From NCBI GenBank assembly GCA_022712945.1, contig JAFLJP010000159.1, positions 1-52,229 of the forward strand: DNA of 52,229 nt, given 5' to 3'. The notes beneath the pieces are model-generated. The model ran no database searches. It was given only the letters and a program-made list of their open reading frames with translations, and had not been told where the DNA came from. Positions 26,594 to 33,718 of the stretch are shown here, piece by piece. Source of the stretch: Gammaproteobacteria bacterium. Lineage in GTDB: Bacteria; Pseudomonadota; Gammaproteobacteria; RBG-16-57-12. How positions within the stretch are numbered: the first letter of the stretch is position 1; each line of letters opens with the position of its first letter. The position numbers and the translations under genes are program-made.

Positions 26594-26625
26594 GATACTT
26601 CAGAAGGCGGCAAGGGTATCTGCCG
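26594..26625 (+). promoter_or_regulatory. Candidate RNA pseudoknot at the 5' end of the tetrahaem cytochrome mRNA
   Basis: GATAC (26594-26598) can pair with GTATC (26616-26620), and CGGCA (26608-26612) with TGCCG (26621-26625). The two helices interleave (A-B-A'-B') and the second strands abut, so they could stack as an H-type pseudoknot. It matches no riboswitch consensus I know. It could be a sensor or a 5' stabiliser. Confidence 0.4.
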
Positions 26626-26671
26626 GTGTAGAGATAAAAGCCAAGAAAATGGTGACTAAGGGGATAGTTAT

Positions 26672-27511
26672 ATGAAAAGAGTTAAATATATATCGATGGT
26701 AGCAACAGCTGTTGCGATGACGGCGATGGCAAGTGGTTCAGCCTTTGCAATGGTTGATTCGGATATTGCGTCGACAAAGCATAATTTGTCGGCGACAGGT
26801 GGTGGCAATCAAACAGGTGACACAACTGAAATTTGTGTCTTCTGTCATACGCCGCACGGTGCAAATATCACTCAGGTGGTACCACTGTGGAATCGCAACA
26901 TGACAGCGCCAACCGCGTTTTCGACGTATGCGGATTTAGGGTCGTCGACGTTGGATGGCTCCATCGCAGCGGTGGGTTCCGTTTCGTTGGCCTGTCTTTC
27001 CTGTCACGATGGTCAGGTTGCGATGGATTCGTTGTTGAATGCGCCTGGTTCGGGTAACCCGGCTACCGGTTGGACCTTCACTTCGCCTGATAGCACTATG
27101 AGCGCCGATGGGTTCTTGAGCAGTGGTATTGCGATGCTCGGTACCGATCTTCGAGACGATCATCCTGTCGGTATTCTGTATGCGGCGGGTAATGTTGTTG
27201 GCAATGAAGGTACCCCTGCTAATTTTACTGATCCTGATTTTTTTGGGGTAGAAGTAACGACAATTAATGGTACTAACTATTGGTATGTTGAGACGGGTTC
27301 TGCTGGTCGTGATCGCGCTGATATGATCCTCTATACCCGCACCGATCCCAATTTGGCGACGGGTGGTAGCGTTATTTCTGGTACGCAACCTTATGTTGAG
27401 TGTGCTTCGTGTCATGATCCGCATGTTGTTGCTGTTGATGCTAATCAGGTTAGCTTCTTGCGTATAAGCAATGCAGGTAGTGCCCTTTGTCTGGCGTGCC
27501 ATGACAAATAA
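26672..27511 (+). CDS. OmcE-like tetrahaem c-type cytochrome, candidate extracellular nanowire subunit
   Basis: 279 residues with a signal peptide cleaved near SGSAFA. Four haem motifs: CVFCH (55-59), CLSCH (108-112), CASCH (244-248) and CLACH (273-277). The protein contains exactly four other histidines (37, 62, 164, 251), enough for bis-His ligation of all four haems. The blocks ICVFCHTPHG, PLWNR, CLSCHDG, LGTDLRDDHPVG, CASCHDPH and the C-terminal SNAGSALCLACHDK are, from memory, those of OmcE-type cytochromes that polymerise into filaments outside Geobacter cells. The middle Gly/Ser/Thr-rich section (125-235) is poor in haems. The gene has its own promoter and a strong terminator directly after it, as expected for an abundant structural protein. 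Filament formation is inferred. Confidence 0.85.
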   Translation: MKRVKYISMVATAVAMTAMASGSAFAMVDSDIASTKHNLSATGGGNQTGDTTEICVFCHTPHGANITQVVPLWNRNMTAPTAFSTYADLGSSTLDGSIAAVGSVSLACLSCHDGQVAMDSLLNAPGSGNPATGWTFTSPDSTMSADGFLSSGIAMLGTDLRDDHPVGILYAAGNVVGNEGTPANFTDPDFFGVEVTTINGTNYWYVETGSAGRDRADMILYTRTDPNLATGGSVISGTQPYVECASCHDPHVVAVDANQVSFLRISNAGSALCLACHDK

Positions 27512-27535
27512 GCAGTGCTTTATTGCGTAGTATAG

Positions 27536-27577
27536 AAAGCTGGCGGATCATATTTTGTGGTTCGCCAGCTTTTTTTT
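27536..27577 (+). terminator. Intrinsic terminator after the tetrahaem cytochrome gene
   Basis: AAAGCTGGCG (27536-27545) pairs with CGCCAGCTTT (27563-27572), and T continues to 27577. It would make the cytochrome message mostly monocistronic, with read-through into the following genes. Confidence 0.88.
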
Positions 27578-27596
27578 GCCTAAAGGAATGTAAGAA

Positions 27597-28568
27597 ATGT
27601 TAGCAAGGTTGATTTTTGTCGGTGGGTTGGGTTTGGCTCTGTTATCTGCGGCCTATGCGGAAGAGGGCGGTGCTGAAATTGTCACTTATTTTGCCAAAAT
27701 TGATGGTGTAGAGATTCCTGCGGAAGTGTTTTTTGGTCGGCTCAGGGTGGGGTATCGAGAGAAGTTTTATCATGGCACTCCTCCGAAGGAAGAAGTTGAA
27801 AAGTTTCAAGCCGATATGGTCGAGGAGGCGGTAAATGAAGTGCTGTTGGTTGCCGAAGCGCGCAGGCGGGGGCTTAAGGTGTTACCTGACTATATTGATG
27901 GGGAGTATCAGAACCGTACCGCAGACATGAGTCAGGAGGATATTGATGCGGTCGATGATTTCCCGGCACGTTTGCGCTCACGAATTGAAACTTCCAGGCT
28001 GGTTGAATTGGTCGAGCAGGATGTGGTTAATAGTGTTCCTGAGCCAAGTGATGCTCAAGTTCTTTCTTATTATAAAAAAAATCTTGAGCTGTTTACCACC
28101 CCCTCAAGGGATCGGGTGCAGATGATACTGCTGGGAGTTCCGGCTTATGCTGGGCAAGAGGTGTGGTCAGAGACAACGGAGAGAGCTGCTGCGTTGGCTG
28201 CAGATTTGAGGGGTGGCGCTGATTTTTCTGAGATGGCCATGATTCACTCATCAGATTCCAGTGCTGCAAATGGTGGTGATATGGGCTTTTTGCACAAGGG
28301 AATGCTGGGCGGGTCTGCGGATCAGATGGTTGGCTTGATGTCGCCAGGGGATATCTCCGAACCGGTGTTGCTGCTTGAGGGGGTGGGCATATTCAAGCTG
28401 ATAGAGCGTTCAGAGTCGGCGTTAAATGATTTTTCTGTGGTGAAGGATCGGGCTAAATCACTATTGGTTCGCGAGCTTAAAGAGGTGGCCTGGGTTGATC
28501 TGAAGACGAAGTTGAATTCAGCTGCAGATGTTGTAATTAATCCGGTCTTCTTGTCGGCGGTAAAGTGA
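27597..28568 (+). CDS. Parvulin-type peptidyl-prolyl isomerase (SurA/PrsA-like)
   Basis: 323 residues with a signal peptide ending near AAYA. Residues 30-150 are a helical SurA-N-like chaperone region. Residues about 170-265 form a parvulin domain, with DRVQMILLGVPA, RGGADFSEMAMIHSSD and GGDMGFLHKGML blocks ending in ISEPVLLLEGVGIFKLIE. It is periplasmic and likely folds the neighbouring cytochromes or the outer-membrane barrel encoded 36 bases downstream. Isomerases of this type recur in cytochrome filament loci, as I recall. Confidence 0.9.
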   Translation: MLARLIFVGGLGLALLSAAYAEEGGAEIVTYFAKIDGVEIPAEVFFGRLRVGYREKFYHGTPPKEEVEKFQADMVEEAVNEVLLVAEARRRGLKVLPDYIDGEYQNRTADMSQEDIDAVDDFPARLRSRIETSRLVELVEQDVVNSVPEPSDAQVLSYYKKNLELFTTPSRDRVQMILLGVPAYAGQEVWSETTERAAALAADLRGGADFSEMAMIHSSDSSAANGGDMGFLHKGMLGGSADQMVGLMSPGDISEPVLLLEGVGIFKLIERSESALNDFSVVKDRAKSLLVRELKEVAWVDLKTKLNSAADVVINPVFLSAVK

Positions 28569-28603
28569 CGGCCTTTTGATAGCCTTGTCAGGATTGGTGG
28601 CGA

Positions 28604-30385
28604 ATGTATCCCAAATTATATGCCCTTTTAATGGTGGTGATGTTATTGCTGCCAGTGACGGTTACTGCTGCGGTTATCGGGCCGATCAAGACGTCAGGTT
28701 CGATCGGCTTTCTGGCTCAGTATAATAAAGCAGCCTCGGGTGCGGCTTCAACTTCGCAGTCGTATATTTTTAGAGGTGGTGCAGATAGTTATATTTGGCA
28801 ACCGTGGTTTATTGTCTGGTCAGGCTCTTTGGGCTTGACGCTCTCCAATTCTGTGCAGGGTGGTGGTTCGAGAGAGTCATCGTCCAGAAACATTAGTGGT
28901 GCCATCTCTTTTGATATCCTTCCTCGCTCTCGTTTTCCGTTGCGATTGAGTTATTCTAAGACCAACAGTAGAAGCGAATCCCAGATAGACTCTGATGCCA
29001 GTGTGACGGCGGGTATTTCTAGCGATCGAGAGGCTCGTTCTGAAAGTTTTTCAGCATTTCAAACATACTCCTCACCGGGCGGGACATATTTCTCAGGATG
29101 GTTTACCTCGAACTCTTCCGAATCACCCGCTGTGGAGGGTGGTGCTGCTAGGGCGTGGGGGCGGAATACCTCAAGTGGTTTGAGTGTCTCCAGGCGCTTT
29201 GAGTTTCATTCAGTTGAAATGACATTGAGTGAGAATAATAGCAGTTCAATTGGCTCCAATGCCCTTCGGAGAACAGCATCCTTATCACACAACTATAGTC
29301 CTGAAAGTGAGTTTGGTGTCTCTTCGGGGATTGTTGCTGATGACAGGGAGGCAAACAACAGCGATAGAGATAGTAGAAGTGATGGTTCGGTGAAGTTTAA
29401 TAGTCGTTTTTTCTGGCGGCCGAACTATAGCGATTTTTCTGTTAATGGCTCTATAGCAGCAGGGGAGATCACATCTTCGGGTGAGAATAGTCGCTCAGTT
29501 TCTGCTCAAATGTCTGGTGGTTACAGGTTGAGTCGCACTGTTAGGGTGACGGCTGGAGTCAGCGTGAACTTGAATGAAAGTGATGCAAGTAGATCCGGTA
29601 GCTCAGGCCAGAATGTTGGTCTCTCATACACTTCAGACCGGGTCTTATTGGGTAAGTTTACCTGGGGCTGGAATGTTGGGGGAGGGTTGTCAAATAGTGT
29701 CTCACGTGGAGGGGGGGCTGAGCAGAACAGTGCTTCAACTAATCTCTCACTTGGTCATTCGGCAAATAGGCAGTTTGTATTGAGTGGTCAGGAGTCGATT
29801 GGGCTTTCACTGAGTCAGTCAGGAGGACTCTCGCAGACAATCTCATCCAGTGGTACAGAGGAGGGTTCATCTTCAAGTGGCGAGGGGGATATGCAAAAAA
29901 ACATATCCCACTCTGCATCGATAAATTACCGTCATTCGGCTCAGAGTGGAACGACTAGTATCTGGAGCTCTTTGAATGATAACCGGGATTTGAGTTCGGG
30001 TTCTTCCCGGCAGGGGTTTCAAGTGAGTCTGAGTCGTGAAGAGCGAGTCAGTCGTACAAGCGGCCTGAGTGGGATGGTTAATTACGGTTACTCCCAAAGC
30101 AATACGCCCGGTTCGGGGCGATCAAGTAATTCAACCAGCTCGGGTTCCATGAGCTATCGGGATAGCCGTTTTTTGGGGGTTCATCGCCTGATGTTGCAAT
30201 CTCAGCTCAGGTTGTCAGAGGCGGGTGGTGCCGAGGCAGGGCTCTCTTTGGCATCCTCTTTGTCCAACCGAATGAGTTATCAACTGGGGCTGTTGAGCGC
30301 CTCGTTGACCGCGTCATATGCACATCGTACTGACCAGTCAGGTATTGATCAGCGTTATATGTTTAGCGTGACCCGTACATTATAA
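28604..30385 (+). CDS. Large Ser/Gly-rich outer-membrane beta-barrel protein
   Basis: 593 residues with a signal peptide ending near VTVTAA. The rest is almost wholly short alternating strands separated by Ser/Gly/Asn-rich turns (many SSS, SGSS and GGG runs). It starts SGSIGFLAQYN and ends in strand-like YMFSVTRTL, so the last residue is Leu rather than the usual Phe. There is no haem motif and no cysteine-rich part. Size and composition suggest a barrel of well over 20 strands. It sits between the isomerase and the trihaem cytochromes, where porin-cytochrome conduits place their barrel, so it may let electrons or the cytochrome chain cross the outer membrane. That role is inferred. Confidence 0.72.
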   Translation: MYPKLYALLMVVMLLLPVTVTAAVIGPIKTSGSIGFLAQYNKAASGAASTSQSYIFRGGADSYIWQPWFIVWSGSLGLTLSNSVQGGGSRESSSRNISGAISFDILPRSRFPLRLSYSKTNSRSESQIDSDASVTAGISSDREARSESFSAFQTYSSPGGTYFSGWFTSNSSESPAVEGGAARAWGRNTSSGLSVSRRFEFHSVEMTLSENNSSSIGSNALRRTASLSHNYSPESEFGVSSGIVADDREANNSDRDSRSDGSVKFNSRFFWRPNYSDFSVNGSIAAGEITSSGENSRSVSAQMSGGYRLSRTVRVTAGVSVNLNESDASRSGSSGQNVGLSYTSDRVLLGKFTWGWNVGGGLSNSVSRGGGAEQNSASTNLSLGHSANRQFVLSGQESIGLSLSQSGGLSQTISSSGTEEGSSSSGEGDMQKNISHSASINYRHSAQSGTTSIWSSLNDNRDLSSGSSRQGFQVSLSREERVSRTSGLSGMVNYGYSQSNTPGSGRSSNSTSSGSMSYRDSRFLGVHRLMLQSQLRLSEAGGAEAGLSLASSLSNRMSYQLGLLSASLTASYAHRTDQSGIDQRYMFSVTRTL

Positions 30386-30438
30386 TATGCTATACACACT
30401 GTTCTTAACTTTTTGTTTGAAGCTGGAGAGGAGAGGAA

Positions 30439-30858
30439 ATGAAAATAAAAGGCTTAGTTAAGTCTATGCGCTATGCGCTTATTGGGGGGGTGCTTGCTCT
30501 GCTGTTGCCATTTTCGGCAAGTCATGCGGAGTATGGTGATGTTGTTATTAATAATTATGCTGATGCGGCTGGTATGCGTCCGGTTGTGTTTCCACACTGG
30601 TACCATCGTATCCGTTTCCGCTGCAAGGTTTGTCACGCGGATCTTGGCTTTGCATTTAAGGCTGGCGGCAATGATATCACCATGGAGAAGATCATTGACG
30701 GTCAATTTTGTGGTGCTTGCCATAATGGCGAGATTGCATGGTCAATTGAAAACTGCGGTATGTGCCATTCGGGTATACCTAACACGCCGACCCAAATCCA
30801 CGGTAGTACTGTTCAAAGGCTGGTTGCGCCTAGCTACAAGTCAATGAACGCTAAGTAG
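30439..30858 (+). CDS. Trihaem c7-like cytochrome
   Basis: 139 residues with a signal peptide ending near ASHA. Haem motifs are CKVCH (62-66), CGACH (91-95) and CGMCH (106-110). The leading FPHWYHR (His53 and His56) supplies distal ligands, and the intervening GGNDITMEKIIDGQFCG block is typical of c7-like cytochrome domains. It is periplasmic and probably carries electrons to or from the barrel. It lies 24 bases before the next cytochrome gene. Confidence 0.92.
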   Translation: MKIKGLVKSMRYALIGGVLALLLPFSASHAEYGDVVINNYADAAGMRPVVFPHWYHRIRFRCKVCHADLGFAFKAGGNDITMEKIIDGQFCGACHNGEIAWSIENCGMCHSGIPNTPTQIHGSTVQRLVAPSYKSMNAK

Positions 30859-30882
30859 AATAGGATAAGGGGAGGAAATGAA

Positions 30883-31521
30883 ATGAAAAAATTAATGCTC
30901 GTGGGCGTAGTCCTACTGGTTGCTGCTCTTGTTTCTACACCGGCTGTTGTGATGGCCGCAGATGCTGAGGCTGCTGTTAGTTCTGCCAATACATTTAACC
31001 GTCTGTTACAAAAACCAGCTGAGAAGAATTTACCACCAGCTGAAGATGGTATTCATGATGCGGAAAATGATAATACATACGTGTTACAGCCACCCAAAAT
31101 AGCGTTCGACTCTTTGGTGCGTAGTGACTTTGGTAATTATGTTGACTGGATAAAGTCACTGCGTGAGCAAAAAATCAGTCCTCGTACTGAGCGCATGGGG
31201 GGGGGGGAAGAGGCGATGATCATGGATCTCGATATTATTCGTGAGGTTCGTGGTTCGATGCCCAATGTGGTTTTTCCACATAAAGGTCATACCGAGTGGC
31301 TCCAGTGCTCTAACTGCCACCCTGATATCTTCATTCCACAGCAAGGTGCTAATAGAATGAATATGGCGGGTATATTGTTGGGGCAGAAGTGTGGTGTGTG
31401 CCATGGAAAGGTATCATTTCCAATTGTGACAACAACTTGTCGTCTTTGCCACTCACAGGCAAAACCAGAGGGTTGGGCACCTGGAAAGAGTGCCGCAAGT
31501 GTTGATAATCCATGGCAGTAA
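30883..31521 (+). CDS. Trihaem c7-like cytochrome with N-terminal extension and an 11-G tract
   Basis: 212 residues with a signal peptide ending near VVMA. An extension of about 100 residues precedes VVFPHKGHTEWL (His133 and His136) and haem motifs CSNCH (142-146), CGVCH (170-174) and CRLCH (186-190). It is a paralogue of the protein at 33158, sharing the IHD-x-EN, DWI and CGVCHGK-x-FP features. Bases 31197-31207 are eleven consecutive G, read as Met-Gly-Gly-Gly-Glu at residues 105-109, upstream of all haem motifs. A one-base slip there would remove every haem. The paralogue lacks this tract. Confidence 0.92.
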   Translation: MKKLMLVGVVLLVAALVSTPAVVMAADAEAAVSSANTFNRLLQKPAEKNLPPAEDGIHDAENDNTYVLQPPKIAFDSLVRSDFGNYVDWIKSLREQKISPRTERMGGGEEAMIMDLDIIREVRGSMPNVVFPHKGHTEWLQCSNCHPDIFIPQQGANRMNMAGILLGQKCGVCHGKVSFPIVTTTCRLCHSQAKPEGWAPGKSAASVDNPWQ

Positions 31522-31564
31522 CGTTGTGATTTGAGCGCTTTTATTGCTCTTGATCACTGATGAT

Positions 31565-31600
31565 GGTGTGGGGTAGAGAGTTCTCTGCGCCACACCTTCT
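31565..31600 (+). terminator. Hairpin between the cytochrome and blue-copper genes, probable partial terminator
   Basis: GGTGTGG (31565-31571) pairs with CCACACC (31590-31596), and an inner AGAGA/TCTCT stem extends it. The following TTCTTATT is only moderately T-rich, so attenuation rather than full termination is likely. Confidence 0.55.
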
Positions 31601-31636
31601 TATTAAAATTAAATGCTAATTGCGATGGGGTGGCTA

Positions 31637-33148
31637 ATGTCATATTTTAAAAAAACGACGTATAGCTTAGCCATGTCAGTTGTTTTGATAGGTTGTGGTG
31701 CTGTTGAGACAAAACCCGGAAAAATAGAAATAGAGAATAAAAATTTAGAAGATAGCGTTGTTTTATCTGAGAAAAATATAGAGTTCTCCCCTCAGGGGGA
31801 ATTATCACTTCCTGTTGTTTCTGAGTCAATATTATCTGAGGCTATCGTATCAACTTCGAATAGTACGGATGTGAAAAACAAAGCAGCAGAGCCCAGTGGT
31901 GTCGTTGTGACTGGTGATGATTTAGTCAACCTTGCGCCAAACTCTCATGTGATTTCACTCAAAGTTAAGAGTGAAAAACATCCGTTTTATGGGGTTGGTG
32001 ATAGCAAGGGTTTTATTGTTGACGGTATTGAGGGCAGCGAACTCGTTCTTAAGCGAGGTGAAAGTTATCACTTTCAAGTTAATTCAACGCCGATGCATGA
32101 TGTCTATATCTCTAGTGATGAAATGGGGTGGGGTGCAAAAGTTGTCGAAGAGGGCGTTGAGGGTAACTTTACCTTTGATGGCGTTATGACAATTATACCG
32201 AATGAAAATACGCCGGACATTGTTTTTTATCAGTGCCAAAACCACAAAGCGATGGGGGCAAGATTCTTTATTGTTGATCAAAATGATACACGTACTCTTG
32301 CCGATCTTGTTGCCGAACATGGTGCGCTCGGTGTTGCGGATTCTGGGAGGAAAAAAGCTGATGTTTCAAGTTCTGAGGTTAAGCAAAAGCTCTCTTATGC
32401 AAGCCTGGTTGCGATGTCCAAGCCTGCAAAGCGGGTGAGAAATAGCAGTAACTCTGAAGCGAAATCACTGTTTGAATCGTCACAAAAAAAATTGGGTGAG
32501 GCTCGGGTATTACAAAAATCAGGTGATAATCATGGTGCGATGCAGCTGATTGATGAGGCCCTTCGTAATATGAGTTTAGCATCACAGATGGTGCCAAGTG
32601 AAAGTGTCAAGAACGAGCAGGAACAACGTTACCACGCTGCTGTTAAGCTGCTTGCGCAACAGGAAAAAAGCTATAAAGACGCCTCTGAGCGGCTTCTTTC
32701 ACAGGGGGAGAGTGTGGTTGAATATAATCGGGATGATGTCTCTGTATTTAAGTCAGGTGCCAAACGTCATGCGGATGAAAAACGTTATGCGGCTGCAACT
32801 TCTGATATTCAACAGGCAGATAGAGTGGTCACTACCGCTTTGAATGACATGCTGGACTCGCAGACGATCAAATATGAATTAAATCTTGATACGCCACGGG
32901 GTGAATATGAATATGAACATAATCGCTATCTGGGTTATGCCGAATTAGTTCCTGTCGCGATTGAGGAGAAAGAACCATCGAAAGGGCAGATGATGCTGTT
33001 AAATGGTTTTGTGGATAAATCAAAGGCGATGAATGCCAAAGGTGAAGCGATGGCAGAAGAGGGGAACTTTCCTGATGCTATCCGGCTAATGCAGGAAGCG
33101 ACAAAACAGGTACGTAGGGCGTTGCGTATGCTAGGCGTTAAACAGTAG
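31637..33148 (+). CDS. Lipoprotein with a type-1 (blue) copper cupredoxin domain and helical C-terminus
   Basis: 503 residues from ATG 31637 (ATGs at 31613 and 31625 are in frame and would add a short head). The lipobox is VLIGC with Cys20. Residues about 95-215 form a cupredoxin-like domain with copper ligands His154 (STPMHDVYIS), Cys200, His203 and Met206 (YQCQNHKAMGARF, the C-x2-H-x2-M spacing of amicyanin-like proteins). The last 280 residues are charged, Ala/Lys/Glu-rich, probably coiled helices, with two similar segments (LQKSGDNHGAMQLIDEAL and AMAEEGNFPDAIRLMQEA) reminiscent of TPR-like repeats. A copper electron carrier inside a multihaem cluster is notable. The next cytochrome begins nine bases later. 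Confidence 0.75.
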   Translation: MSYFKKTTYSLAMSVVLIGCGAVETKPGKIEIENKNLEDSVVLSEKNIEFSPQGELSLPVVSESILSEAIVSTSNSTDVKNKAAEPSGVVVTGDDLVNLAPNSHVISLKVKSEKHPFYGVGDSKGFIVDGIEGSELVLKRGESYHFQVNSTPMHDVYISSDEMGWGAKVVEEGVEGNFTFDGVMTIIPNENTPDIVFYQCQNHKAMGARFFIVDQNDTRTLADLVAEHGALGVADSGRKKADVSSSEVKQKLSYASLVAMSKPAKRVRNSSNSEAKSLFESSQKKLGEARVLQKSGDNHGAMQLIDEALRNMSLASQMVPSESVKNEQEQRYHAAVKLLAQQEKSYKDASERLLSQGESVVEYNRDDVSVFKSGAKRHADEKRYAAATSDIQQADRVVTTALNDMLDSQTIKYELNLDTPRGEYEYEHNRYLGYAELVPVAIEEKEPSKGQMMLLNGFVDKSKAMNAKGEAMAEEGNFPDAIRLMQEATKQVRRALRMLGVKQ

Positions 33149-33157
33149 GAAGGCTTT

Positions 33158-33718
33158 ATGTCATCATTTGCGCGTGTGAAAATGTGGGTGGTCTGTTTGT
33201 TGCTATTGGCTACAGGTGGTTATGCCTATGCTCAGTTTGATAGTCAGGCACACTTTCAGTTGCATAATAAAAGGGTTCCCTTGGCTGAGGATTTGATTCA
33301 TGACCCGGAAAATGAATCGATTGATGTTCTTCAGGCACCCTATGAGGCGTTGGAAGATTTTCCTAGGGACAGTGGTGGTTTGATTGACTGGATTGGTGCG
33401 ATCGATAACGGACTGATTACTCCTCGTTCGGTGCTTGAGGGTGATGCTGAGATGCATGCTGTTGACCTCGATTTGGTTCTTCGTAATACCTCTTCAATGC
33501 CTTTTGTTAAATTCCCACATCTACCACATACAAAATGGTTAACCTGTGAAAATTGTCATCCCTCCATTTTTCTTCCACAAAATGGAGGTAATTTTATTAC
33601 GATGGCTGACATTATGGAGGGCAAATACTGTGGTGTCTGTCATGGTAAAATTGCTTTTCCCCCTCTGGAGTGTGCTCGATGTCACAGTATTCCCAAAGAC
33701 ACTGGCGGTATTCGTTAG
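33158..33718 (+). CDS. Trihaem c7-like cytochrome, paralogue of the one at 30883
   Basis: 186 residues with a signal peptide ending near GYAYA. Haem motifs are CENCH (130-134), CGVCH (158-162) and CARCH (172-176); VKFPHLPHTKWL (His121 and His124) supplies distal ligands. The N-terminal part repeats the extension of the 30883 protein (AEDLIHDPENE, LIDWIGA, ITPRS). The two cytochromes flank the blue-copper lipoprotein, suggesting duplication and a shared assembly. Its last 40 bases overlap the following NHL gene in another frame. Confidence 0.92.
   Translation: MSSFARVKMWVVCLLLLATGGYAYAQFDSQAHFQLHNKRVPLAEDLIHDPENESIDVLQAPYEALEDFPRDSGGLIDWIGAIDNGLITPRSVLEGDAEMHAVDLDLVLRNTSSMPFVKFPHLPHTKWLTCENCHPSIFLPQNGGNFITMADIMEGKYCGVCHGKIAFPPLECARCHSIPKDTGGIR

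Larger units (their letters stand above)
26361..26671. other. 311-base control region upstream of the tetrahaem cytochrome
   Basis: A+T-rich. It contains a sigma-70-type promoter (26555-26584) and, at the predicted 5' end of the transcript, interleaved complementary segments that can form a pseudoknot (26594-26625). The ribosome site AAGGGG lies just before 26672. No terminator for the upstream NHL gene was recognised. Confidence 0.6.

Noticed and set aside
26585..26671. GEMM (cyclic dinucleotide) riboswitch upstream of the tetrahaem cytochrome
   Set aside because: The conserved GEMM core and tetraloop-receptor elements are absent; only an unclassified pseudoknot-like fold is seen.
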